From Bog-756 sp963830165 (GTDB lineage Bacteria > Actinomycetota > Acidimicrobiia > Acidimicrobiales > RAAP-2): 64,000 nucleotides of DNA. The translations under genes and the position numbers were made by a program. Numbering within the stretch: the first letter of the stretch is position 1; the number at the start of each line of letters is the position of its first letter. Positions 38,248 to 46,700 of the stretch are shown here, piece after piece. Below the pieces are notes generated by a model. It worked only from the letters and a program-made list of their open reading frames with translations. It was not told the origin of the DNA and did no database searches. The stretch spans positions 65,498 through 129,497 of the forward strand of contig CAWHKZ010000002.1 of the NCBI GenBank assembly GCA_963830165.1, read 5' to 3'.

Positions 38248-39129
38248 TCAGACGGGGGCGTCACCCCGCAGCGTGATGCGCTGGATGACCCGGTGCTGGT
38301 CCCCGAAGTCGCCGACCACCGAGTGCTGGGTGGCCCGGTTGTCCCAGAAGGCCACGTCACCCTCGCTCCAGTGGTAGCGGACGGTGAACTCCGGCTTGAC
38401 CGAGTGCCGGTACAGGAAGGCGAGCAGCGCGTCGCTCTCGGCCCGGTGCAGCCCCTCGATGTGGGAGGTGAAGCCGGGGTTGACGAAGAGGACCTTGGCC
38501 CCGGTCTCTGGGTGCGTGCGCACCACCGGGTGGACGACCGGCACGAGGTCCGGGAGCGGCTTGCCCTCCCACGTCCCGCTCCCGTAGGCCTCGAAGGCCG
38601 ACTTGAAGGCCGTCCGACCGTCGTGGACGGCCGACAGCGTCGAGAGGTAGCCCTGCAGCGACGGGCTGAGGGCCTCGAAGGCCGCCTGCTGGTTCGAGAA
38701 GGCGGTGTCGCCACCGGCGGGTGGGATCACCACGGCGCGGAGGATGCTGCCGAGTGGCGGTCGCTCGACGAAGGTGACGTCGGTGTGCCAGTCCAGACCC
38801 TGCGAGCGCTCGGCCACATCGCCGTAGGAGGCGTAGAGGGCGCGGGCCTTCGAGTAGTCGATCTCGAACACGTTGGGATGTCCGTCGATCCCCGGGACGA
38901 CGGGGTGGCCCTCGGTCGGCTCGCCGAAGTGGGCGGCGAAGGCCTCGTGGGCGACCGGGTCGAGGTGCTGGCGGGGGAAGAAGACGACCTTGCGGTCGAG
39001 CCAGACCTGACGGATCTCGTCGACGGTGGCCTGGTCGACCTGGCGGAGGTCGACGCCGTCGATGACGGCGCCGATCGCTCCCGACAGCGGTCGGACGGTG
39101 AGTGTTGGGCGGGCCTGGGTCTGTGTCAT
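38248..39129 (-). CDS. TauD/TfdA-family 2-oxoglutarate-dependent dioxygenase
   Basis: A 293-residue non-haem Fe(II) enzyme. The metal facial triad is visible as WHTDVTF (HxD) and a distal His in NRATQHSVVGDF; the 2-oxoglutarate Arg lies in RVIQRITLRG. VVFFPRQHLDPVAHEAFAAH is the characteristic N-terminal strand. Family members release sulfite from taurine, alkanesulfonates or alkyl sulfates. It is last in an operon-like array behind a sulfonate/taurine-type ABC importer, so oxidative desulfurization of the imported compound is the likely job. Its ATG follows the array of three 18-bp repeats. Confidence 0.88.
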   Translation of the reverse strand: MTQTQARPTLTVRPLSGAIGAVIDGVDLRQVDQATVDEIRQVWLDRKVVFFPRQHLDPVAHEAFAAHFGEPTEGHPVVPGIDGHPNVFEIDYSKARALYASYGDVAERSQGLDWHTDVTFVERPPLGSILRAVVIPPAGGDTAFSNQQAAFEALSPSLQGYLSTLSAVHDGRTAFKSAFEAYGSGTWEGKPLPDLVPVVHPVVRTHPETGAKVLFVNPGFTSHIEGLHRAESDALLAFLYRHSVKPEFTVRYHWSEGDVAFWDNRATQHSVVGDFGDQHRVIQRITLRGDAPV

Positions 39130-39162
39130 GGCCGTGGGTCTCCTTGGTGGGTGGTGGGTGGT

Positions 39163-39216
39163 GGATCGGATGGTGCGGGTGGATCGGATCGTGCGGGTGG
39201 ATCGGATCGTGCCGGT
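39163..39216. repeat. Three tandem 18-bp repeats
   Basis: Three adjacent copies of GGATCGGATCGTGCGGGT; copy one and copy three each differ at one base. They fill most of the 94-bp gap between the ABC ATPase stop and the dioxygenase start, and being 18 bp would keep a reading frame. They might be a slippage expansion or a short regulatory/attenuation element. Confidence 0.9.
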
Positions 39217-39223
39217 GGGGTGC

Positions 39224-40006
39224 TCAGGGCCGCGCGGCACGCTCGCTGCCCTCCTCGCTGTCGTCGACCCCGATCTCGGCGAGGAGTTCCGAGCGGAGCC
39301 CGTTGAAGCGCGCCTCGCCCCGGCGCCTCGGCAGGGCGACGTCGACCGTGACGTCGAGGGTCACGTGGCCGTCGGTCAGCACGAGACACCGGTCGGCCAG
39401 GAGGATGGCCTCGTCGACGTCGTGGGTCACGAGCAGCACCGCGGGGTGGTGGCGCTCGCAGAGCTGGGCCACCAGGGCGTGCATCTTGATGCGGGTCAGC
39501 GCGTCGAGGGCGCCGAAGGGCTCGTCGAGCAACAGCAGGTCGGGCTCGGCCACGAGTGCCCGGGCCAGCGAGACCCGCTGGGCCTCGCCCCCCGACAGCG
39601 TCTTCGGCCAGTCCTTCTCGTGCCCGGCGAGCCCGACCTCGGCCAGTGCCTGCTCGCCGCGCCGGGCCGCCTCGGGACCGGGGCGTCCGAGCAGCAGGTT
39701 GTCGAGCACCCGGGTCCAGGGCAACAGCCGGGCGTCCTGGAAGACGACGGCCCGGCGCTCGGGGACGAGGATCTCCCCGGTGGCGCCGTCGTCGAGCCCG
39801 GCGAGGGCCCGCAGGATGGTCGTCTTGCCCGATCCGCTGCGGCCGAGCAGGGCGACGAACTCCCCGGGGGCGATGTCGAGGTCGATCCCCGAGATGACCC
39901 GGCGGTGGCCGAAGGTGCGTCGCAGGTCCCGGACCACGACGGCCCGACCCGGAGGGACGACCCCGGCCGGGGACGCTCCCCGGGGGTCGGTGGCGAGGGC
40001 GCTCAT
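39224..40006 (-). CDS. Sulfonate/nitrate/taurine-type ABC transporter ATPase (SsuB/TauB-like)
   Basis: A 260-residue ATPase: Walker A LGRSGSGKTTILR, Q-loop VVFQDARLLPW, signature LSGGEAQRVSLARAL, Walker B LLLLDEPFGALDA and H-loop VTHDVDEAILLADR. The Q-loop 'FQDxRLLPW' and 'DEPFGALDALTR' are typical of the SsuB/TauB/NrtD group. It overlaps the permease gene by four bases on the same strand. Together with the upstream binding protein and permease it completes a sulfonate-type importer. Confidence 0.9.
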   Translation of the reverse strand: MSALATDPRGASPAGVVPPGRAVVVRDLRRTFGHRRVISGIDLDIAPGEFVALLGRSGSGKTTILRALAGLDDGATGEILVPERRAVVFQDARLLPWTRVLDNLLLGRPGPEAARRGEQALAEVGLAGHEKDWPKTLSGGEAQRVSLARALVAEPDLLLLDEPFGALDALTRIKMHALVAQLCERHHPAVLLVTHDVDEAILLADRCLVLTDGHVTLDVTVDVALPRRRGEARFNGLRSELLAEIGVDDSEEGSERAARP

Positions 40007-40907
40007 CGGCCCGGCTGCCAACGCAGCAGGGCCCGCTCGAGCAGGCGGACCAGGCCGTCGGTGACGAGGCCGAGCACGGCGTAGCAGACGAGGCAGACCA
40101 CGATCACGTCGGACTGGAAGAAGGTCTGGGCCTGCACGATGAGGTAGCCCAGGCCGCTCGAGGCGTTGATCTGTTCGGCGAAGACGAGCAGGAGCCAGGC
40201 CACCGCCGTGGCCATGCGCAGGCCCACCAGGAACCCGGGCAGTGCGGCGGGCAGCACGATGCGGCGGATCCTGGCCCACCGGCCGAGCCCGACCACCTGG
40301 GCCAGCTCGAGGTAACCGGGGTCGAGCGTCCGGATCGCCGAGAACGTGTTGATGTAGATGGGGAACATCACCCCCAGGGTGATCAGCGAGATCTTCGCCG
40401 TCTCCCCCACGCCGAGCCACAGGACGAAGAGCGACTCGAGCCCGATGATCGGCACGAACCGGAGCATCTGGACGTTGCCGTCGATGAGGTTCTCGCCCAG
40501 CCTCGACAGACCGGCGGCCAGAGCGAGCCCGGCCCCGATCGGCACGCCGATGAGCAGCCCCCAGAACACGCGCTGGAAGGAGGCCCACAGCGCGCTCGTG
40601 AGGACCCCGTCCCGGACCATGTGGGCGCCGGTGCTGAGGACCACGGTGGGCGCCGCCAGGTCCTGGGGTTTGATCCAACCGGCCAGGGCGGCAGCCTCCC
40701 AGAGGGCGAAGAGCAGCACGACACCGATGAAGTGCTGCCCGCCCCGGCCGATGCGCCGACGGTGCGTGTCGGTGCCGGCCTCCTCCGCCGTGACCAGCCG
40801 CACCAGGACCGGGTCGTCGGCGTGGCGGGCGTCGGGAGCGTCCGCCGTTCCCGCCGGGTGGGCGGCACGCGCCCCGCCGACCGCTCGTCGGTGTGGACGA
40901 CGGTCAT
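40003..40907 (-). CDS. Sulfonate/nitrate/taurine-type ABC transporter permease (SsuC-like; one frameshift near the N-terminus)
   Basis: Inner-membrane permease of the importer, with hydrophobic helices and the EAA-like loop ELAQVVGLGRWARIRRIVLP. The uninterrupted frame begins at a GTG (40803), but an ATG at 40907 overlaps the binding-protein stop (ATGA) and opens MTVVHTDERSAGR; one missing C in the CCGCCC run at about 40860 would join it to DAPDARHADDPVLVRLVTAE, giving about 302 residues. The longer reading gives the tight operon coupling seen between the other genes. Confidence in the exact N-terminus is moderate. Confidence 0.82.
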
Positions 40908-41953
40908 GACGCCTCCAGGGACGCCACCAGGCTGTTGTACCGCGGGTCGAACTCCTGGGCGACGTCCACCTTCCGGGGGATCTGGCCGGCCTGCTGGTAG
41001 AGGTCGGCCGCCTCCTGCTGGTCGGCGAGCACGGCCCCGGGCAGTTGGAGGAAGCTGGTCGAGCCGAGTTCCTTGGCCACCGCGGCCGCCCGGGCCGGCG
41101 ACAGCTTGTACTGGTCGATGAAGACGGCCTGGATCGCCTTCTCGGGGTGGGCGTTGAGGTACTGGTAGGCCTTCACCAGCCGGCCGATGTAGTTGGCGAT
41201 GGCCGCCGACTTGGCCGAGTTCCCGAGGGCGTCGGCCGTGGCGATCAGGAAGCCGGTGCGGTCGATGACCTGGTCCCCGTAGGTGATCACGTGAGCGGTC
41301 GGGTTGGCCGCCAGGTAGACGCTGAGGAGCGGCTCGACGGTGATGCCGGCGTCGGCCGAGCCCCCCTGGAGGGCGGCGGCGATCTGGGTGGTCGGCAGGT
41401 TGACCGACGTGACGTCGGACAGCGAGAGCCCCGCGCTCTTCAGGCCCTGGAGCAGCACGGTCTGGCTGGCCGTCCCCTCCTGATAGGCGACCCGCTTGCC
41501 CTTGAGCCCGGCCCAACCCTTGATCGAGCCGTCACCGGGTCCCGACACCAGCGCGTAGCCGCTCCCGGCGGAAGCCCACCCGGCGACGGCGGTGATGGTC
41601 TGGCCGGCCGCCTGGGCGAAGATCAGCGGGGTGCTGTAGGTGTAGCCCACGTCGAGATCGCCGCCCTCGAAGGCCTGCAGCATGGGCGGGCCGCCCACGA
41701 ACTCCGAGTACTGGACCGTGTACGGGAAGTTCCGGTCCTCGCCGCTGATCGAGAGCACCGTCTTGAGGTTCTGGAGCTGCTCACCGACCCTCAGGACGGT
41801 GCCGGGCGGGATGTCCGAGGTCGAGGCCGTCGTGGCGTTCCGCGAGGTCGTCGTCGGGGAGGCCGACGACGACCCGCCGCAGGCGGCGAACAACATCCCG
41901 GCGAGTGCGAGCCCCGTGAGGGCGATGGTGGTTCGTGCCGGGCGCTTCGTCAT
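40904..41953 (-). CDS. Sulfonate/taurine-type ABC substrate-binding lipoprotein (SsuA/TauA-like)
   Basis: A 349-residue extracytoplasmic binding protein. The signal ends LAGMLFAACGG, a lipobox, and the linker is Ser/Thr-rich. The fold has the SsuA/NMT1-like marks VQYSEFVGGPPMLQAFEGGD (ligand pocket), GLKGKRVAYQEGTASQTVLL and GSADAGITVEPLLSVYL. In this family, pairing with a TauD-like enzyme points to an organosulfonate or alkyl sulfate ligand. It is the first gene of the operon, following a consensus promoter. Confidence 0.88.
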   Translation of the reverse strand: MTKRPARTTIALTGLALAGMLFAACGGSSSASPTTTSRNATTASTSDIPPGTVLRVGEQLQNLKTVLSISGEDRNFPYTVQYSEFVGGPPMLQAFEGGDLDVGYTYSTPLIFAQAAGQTITAVAGWASAGSGYALVSGPGDGSIKGWAGLKGKRVAYQEGTASQTVLLQGLKSAGLSLSDVTSVNLPTTQIAAALQGGSADAGITVEPLLSVYLAANPTAHVITYGDQVIDRTGFLIATADALGNSAKSAAIANYIGRLVKAYQYLNAHPEKAIQAVFIDQYKLSPARAAAVAKELGSTSFLQLPGAVLADQQEAADLYQQAGQIPRKVDVAQEFDPRYNSLVASLEAS

Positions 41954-41961
41954 GGCGTCAA

Positions 41962-41989
41962 TATATATAAAGCCGATGGGAATAGTCAA
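41962..41989 (-). promoter_or_regulatory. Sigma-70-type promoter of the sulfonate operon
   Basis: On the minus strand TTGACT is followed, after 16 to 17 bases, by TATATA, then the ATG nine bases later. Near-consensus hexamers in a run of AT-rich DNA within a GC-rich genome make this the clearest promoter in the window; the short leader implies a nearly leaderless message. Confidence 0.75.
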
Positions 41990-42035
41990 GATTATGGGCA
42001 GACGCCGTCCCGGGCCCCGGTGCCGTACCCCTCCG

Positions 42036-43148
42036 TCAGTCGAAGCGCAGGACGCCGCGGATGTTCTTGCCCGCCAGCATGTCGTCGTACCCCTCGTTGA
42101 CGGCGGCCAGCGGATAGGTCGCGGTCACCATGGCCTCGAGGTCGAGCAGGCCCAGTTCGGTGAGCCTGAGCAGGTGCGGGATGTCGTAGCGGACGTTGCC
42201 CGATCCGTACACCGAGCCGACGATCTGCTTCTCGAACAGGGTCAGCCAGGCGAGCGACAGCGACACCGTGTGCTCGGCCAGGGGGTGCATGTTGGTGACC
42301 ACCACCCGACCGCGCTTGGCGGTCAGGGCGAGGATGGACTCGATCATCGTGCCGTCGCCGACGCCCATCGTGCAGACGACCTTCTCGGCGAGCTTGCCCC
42401 ACGTGACCTCCTCGACGAGGGGACGCGCCTCGGCCACGCTGGCCGCGGTGTGGGTGGCACCGAACAGCATCGCCATCTCGCGCTTGAAGGGCTCGGGGTC
42501 GACGGCCACGATCCGCTCGGCGCCGGCGTGCCGGGCCCCCTGGATGGCCGCCGATCCCAGGCCACCGGCGCCGATCACCACGACGTCGTCGCCCGGTCCC
42601 ACCCCGGCGGCGTAGACCGCGGACCCCCAGCCGGTCATCACCCCGCACCCGACGAGGCACGCCGTCTCGAGCGGGTAGTGGTCGAGGATCTTCACACAGG
42701 ACGACTCGTGCACCACCGTGAGCGGGCCGAAGGTGCCGAGGCACATCATGGAGGCCAGATCGGACCCGTCCCTCCGGTGGTGGCGCGACGTGCCGTCGAC
42801 CTGTCTGCCGAACATGGTCCGGTCACCGAGGTCGCACACGTTCGAGTGCCCCCGCGCGCACGACGGGCAGTGGCCGCAGGCCGGGATGGCGGCCAGCACG
42901 ACGTGGTCGCCCGGCCGGAGGTCCGTGACCCCGTCACCCACGTCCTCGACCACTCCGGCACCTTCGTGTCCACCGACGACCGGGTAGATGCCACTGAGGT
43001 CCCCGGTGCGGAAGTGGTCGTCGCTGTGGCACATGCCCGAGGCCGCCAGCCGGACGAGGACCTCGCCGGTCCTCGGCGGATCGAGGATGATCGTCTCGAT
43101 CTGCCACCGCTCGTGCTCCCCGTAGATGATCGCCGCCGTGGTCTCCAT
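42036..43148 (-). CDS. Zinc-dependent alcohol dehydrogenase, NDMA-dependent (MDR) type
   Basis: A 370-residue medium-chain dehydrogenase. Catalytic zinc ligands appear in GMCHSDDH and GGHEGAG; the structural zinc is held by CGHCPSCARGHSNVC. The nucleotide-binding loop is VVVIGAGGLGSAAIQGARHA. Sequence style (TTAAIIYGEHERWQIETI, GTFGPLTVVHESSCVKI, VGSVYGSGNVRYDIPHLL) matches actinobacterial NDMA-dependent alcohol dehydrogenases, which hold tightly bound NADH and use an artificial acceptor in vitro; the physiological acceptor may be mycofactocin, though no mft genes are in the window. Confidence 0.86.
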   Translation of the reverse strand: METTAAIIYGEHERWQIETIILDPPRTGEVLVRLAASGMCHSDDHFRTGDLSGIYPVVGGHEGAGVVEDVGDGVTDLRPGDHVVLAAIPACGHCPSCARGHSNVCDLGDRTMFGRQVDGTSRHHRRDGSDLASMMCLGTFGPLTVVHESSCVKILDHYPLETACLVGCGVMTGWGSAVYAAGVGPGDDVVVIGAGGLGSAAIQGARHAGAERIVAVDPEPFKREMAMLFGATHTAASVAEARPLVEEVTWGKLAEKVVCTMGVGDGTMIESILALTAKRGRVVVTNMHPLAEHTVSLSLAWLTLFEKQIVGSVYGSGNVRYDIPHLLRLTELGLLDLEAMVTATYPLAAVNEGYDDMLAGKNIRGVLRFD

Positions 43149-43321
43149 GCCGCTCCCGTCCGCCGCTGCCCCAGTCTGTCATCGTCGTACCCGAGGTCGG
43201 TCGACCGGGCGATCCTCGCACGTCGAGCAGGGTGGCCAGCGTCTCGGTGCCGCCTGGTTCATGGGTGGTCCCCACCACGCTCGCCTCCCTCCGTGGCGGC
43301 CCCAGGTCGTAGGGTGGAGCG

Positions 43322-43675
43322 ATGGCCAACGTCTGGTCCGGCGTGACGATCGACTGTCTCGGTCCGGAGCGCGTCGCACGGTTCTGGGGCGTCCTGCTCG
43401 GTCGCGAGCCCGGCCCGTCCCAGGACGGCTGGGTGTACCTCGGCCAGCCCGGCGAGACGCTGCCGCGCCTCGTCTTCCAACCGGTGTCGGAGCCGAAGGA
43501 CGGCAAGGTCCGCATCCACCTCGACGTGACCGTCGAGGACATCGACGAGGCCGTCGAGGGTGTCGTGGCCCTCGGGGGGCGGTCGACCGGCGAGCGGTAC
43601 GAGCACGACGAGGGCGTCGTGGCCGTCATGGCCGACCCCGAGGACCACGAGTTCTGCCTGGTCCAGTACTTCTGA
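43322..43675 (+). CDS. VOC-superfamily (glyoxalase-like) protein
   Basis: A 117-residue protein of the glyoxalase/bleomycin-resistance fold: VTIDCLGPERVARFWGVLLG, then VRIHLDVTVEDIDEAVEGVV with a His that may bind metal, and a closing MADPEDHEFCLVQYF, the Glyoxalase_6 ending. Reaction unknown; such proteins range from lyases to drug binders. No close operon partner; the Lhr helicase gene follows 71 bp later. Confidence 0.82.
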   Translation: MANVWSGVTIDCLGPERVARFWGVLLGREPGPSQDGWVYLGQPGETLPRLVFQPVSEPKDGKVRIHLDVTVEDIDEAVEGVVALGGRSTGERYEHDEGVVAVMADPEDHEFCLVQYF

Positions 43676-43746
43676 GGCGCGCCCGCCCGGCGTCCGGGCC
43701 GCACCCGCCCCGGGCCGGTGTGACAGCCCCCCCGTAGAATGGTCCG

Positions 43747-46700
43747 GTGATCCGGGCCCCGCTGCCGGGCGCCGTCGAGGCCGCCCACGCCGACTCCCCG
43801 GGGGTTGCCGCGCCGGACGCCGTCACGGGTGCCGGCAGCGGCCTCCCCGACGGCGTCCCGACCGAGTTCCATCCCGCCGTCGCCGCCTGGTTCCGCCGGC
43901 GCTTCCCGGCCGGCGCCACCGAGCCCCAGCGCCGGGCGTGGCCCCGGATCCTGTCCGGTGAGGACGTGCTCGTCGCCTCGCCCACCGGTTCCGGCAAGAC
44001 CCTGACCGGGTTCCTGGTGGCCATCGACGCCGCCTACCGGGCCCAGTCGACCGTCGACCTGGTTCCCCCGGACGACGCGCCGCCCCCGGGGCCGGGCGTC
44101 GTCTACATCTCGCCGCTGCGGGCGCTCGCGGTCGACGTCGAGGAGAACCTCCGGGCCCCCCTGGAGGGGATCGCCGCCGAGTCCCAGCGGCTGGGCCTGG
44201 CACCCCCGCAGCTCTCCGTGGCGGTCCGCACGGGCGACACGCCGGCCGCGGAGCGGACCGCCATGCGCAAGAACCCGCCCGACCTCCTGGTCACCACCCC
44301 GGAGTCGCTCTACCTGCTGCTGACCGCCGCGTCCTCGAGGGCGGTGCTCGGCGGGGTCCACACCGTCATCGTCGACGAGGTCCACACCCTCGCCCGGGAC
44401 AAGCGCGGGTCCCACCTCGCCCTCAGCCTGGAGCGCCTGGCCCACCTGGTGGCCGAGCGGGGCGGCCGGCTGCAGCGCATCGGGCTCTCGGCCACCCAGC
44501 GTCCCCTCGACGTGGTGGCCCGCCTGCTGTCCGGCGTGGACCCCGACCGGGCCCCGACGGCCATCGTCGACTGCGGTCACTCCCGCGACCTCGACGTGGC
44601 CATCGAGCTTCCGGGCAGCGAGCTCGAGGCGGTGGCCAGCGGCGCCCAGTTCTCCGACGTCCTCGACCGGATCGCCGGGCACGTGCTCGAGCACCGCACC
44701 ACCCTTGTCTTCGTCAACACCCGGAAGATGGCCGAGCGGGTGGCCCACCAGCTCGCCCTCCGGCTCGGCGCCGAGGAGGGTGCCGTCGCCGCCTCGGGTG
44801 GCGAGGTCGACGCCGCCCTCCAGGTCGCGGCCCACCACGGGAGCCTCTCGGCGGCCCGCCGGCGCATCGTGGAGCAACGGCTCCGGGCCGGTGACCTGCG
44901 GGCCCTCGTCGCCACGGCCTCCCTGGAGCTCGGCATCGACGTCGGCCCGGTCGAGCTGGTCTGCCAGATCGGCTCGCCCCGGGCCATCGCCACCTTCCTC
45001 CAGCGCGTGGGCCGGGCCAACCATCACGTCGAGGGCACGCCGTCCGGGCGCCTCTATCCGCTGACCCGTGACGAGCTGGTCGAGTGCACCGCCCTCCTGG
45101 CGGGGGTGCGGGCCGGGCACCTCGACGTGCTCCACCCGCCGGTGGCGCCGTTGGACGTCCTCACCCAGCAGGTCGTGGCCGAGGTGGCCGCGGCGGGCGA
45201 GTGGGACGTCGACGCCCTCTTCACCTTGACGTGCCGGGCCTCGCCCTTCGCCGAGCTCTCCCGCGGGACGTTCGACCAGGTGGTGGAGCTCGCCTCCTGG
45301 GGCATCCAGACCGGTCGGGGCAGGCGGGGCGCCCACCTCCACCACGACGCGGTCAACGGTCGACTGCGGGCCCGCCGGGGGGCGCGGCTGGCCGCCCTCA
45401 CCAGCGGCGGGGCCATCCCCGAGACGGGCGACTACCGGGTCGTCCTCGATCCCGAGGGCGTCACCGTGGGCTCGGTCCACGAGGACTTCGCCGTCGAGGC
45501 CACCGCCGGCGACATCTTCCTCCTCGGCACCCACTCGTGGCGCGTGGTCAAGGTCGAGACCGGCACCGTGCGGGTGGTGGACGCGGCCGACCTGCCGCCG
45601 ACCATCCCGTTCTGGCTCGGCGAGGCCCCGGCACGCACGGCCGAACTGAGCGCCGAGGTCGGCGACCTCCGTGCCGGGCTCGAGCCGCTCCTGGCCGCCG
45701 GGGACGGCACCGGGGCCCGGGCCGCCGTGCGAGCCCGCGCCGGCGTGTCCGAGGAGGTGGCCGACCAGGTGGTCGCCTACCTGGGCGCCGGCCTCCTGGC
45801 CCTCGGGGCCCTGCCCACCCGGGAGCGCCTGGTGGTGGAGCGGGTCTTCGACGAGGCCGAGGGCACCCAGTTGATCGTCCACTCGCCCTACGGGGGACGG
45901 ATCAACCGGGCCCTCGGGCTGGCCCTCCGCAAGCGGTTCTGCGTCTCCTTCGACTTCGAGCTCCAGGCCGCGGCAGACGACGACACCGTCGTGCTCTCGC
46001 TCGGGCCCCAGCACAGCTTCCCGCTGACCCAGGTCCCGTCGATGCTCCAGAGCGGCACCGCCCACGACGTCCTGGTCCAGGCCGTGCTCCCCCACCCCAT
46101 GCTGGCCGCCCGCTGGCGGTGGAACCTCAACCGCGCCCTGGTCGTCCCCCGCTCGCGCGGCGGCACCCGTCGTCCCATCCACCTCCAGCGGATGGAGGCC
46201 GAGGACATGCTGGCCGCCACCTGGCCGGCGCTCGCCGCCTGCCAGGAGAACGCCCCACCCGGCCCGGTACCCGTGCCCGACCACGTGCTCGTCCGCCAGA
46301 CGGTCGATGACTGCCTGACCGAGCCGCTGGACGCCGACGGCCTGGTGGCGCTGCTCGCCGAGATCGAGGCCGGCCGGGTGGCCATGCACTTCGCGGAGTC
46401 GGCCGAACCCTCGCCCCTGGCCCACGGGATCCTGACCGGCAAACCCTTCACCTTCCTCGACGGCGCTCCCCTCGAGGAGCGCCGCACCCGGGCCGTGGCC
46501 GTGCCCCGCGGCCTCGGGGTTCTGGGTCCCGACGGTCTCCCGCCCGGGCTACCGGTCCCGCCGGGGGAGCTGGCCACCTTCGAACCGGCGGCCGAGGCCG
46601 AGGTCCTCGACCAGATCCGCCCGGCCCCGCGCGACGCCGACGAGCTCCACGATCTGCTGCTCTCCCTCGTCCTGTGCCGGGAGGTCTCCGACTGGCGCCC

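Noticed and set aside
39163..39216. Possible miniature CRISPR array
   Set aside because: The three 18-bp units are directly adjacent with no spacers; it is a simple tandem repeat.
42720..42736. GGGCCGAAGGTGCC as a further DevR-like box
   Set aside because: It lies inside the alcohol dehydrogenase coding sequence, far from a start, and matches only one half-site well; expected by chance in GC-rich DNA.
42934..46425. A 1163-codon minus-strand open frame opposite lhr
   Set aside because: Pure antisense shadow of GC-biased codons; rich in Gly, Arg, Val, Asp, His with no motif, while the plus strand encodes a recognisable helicase.
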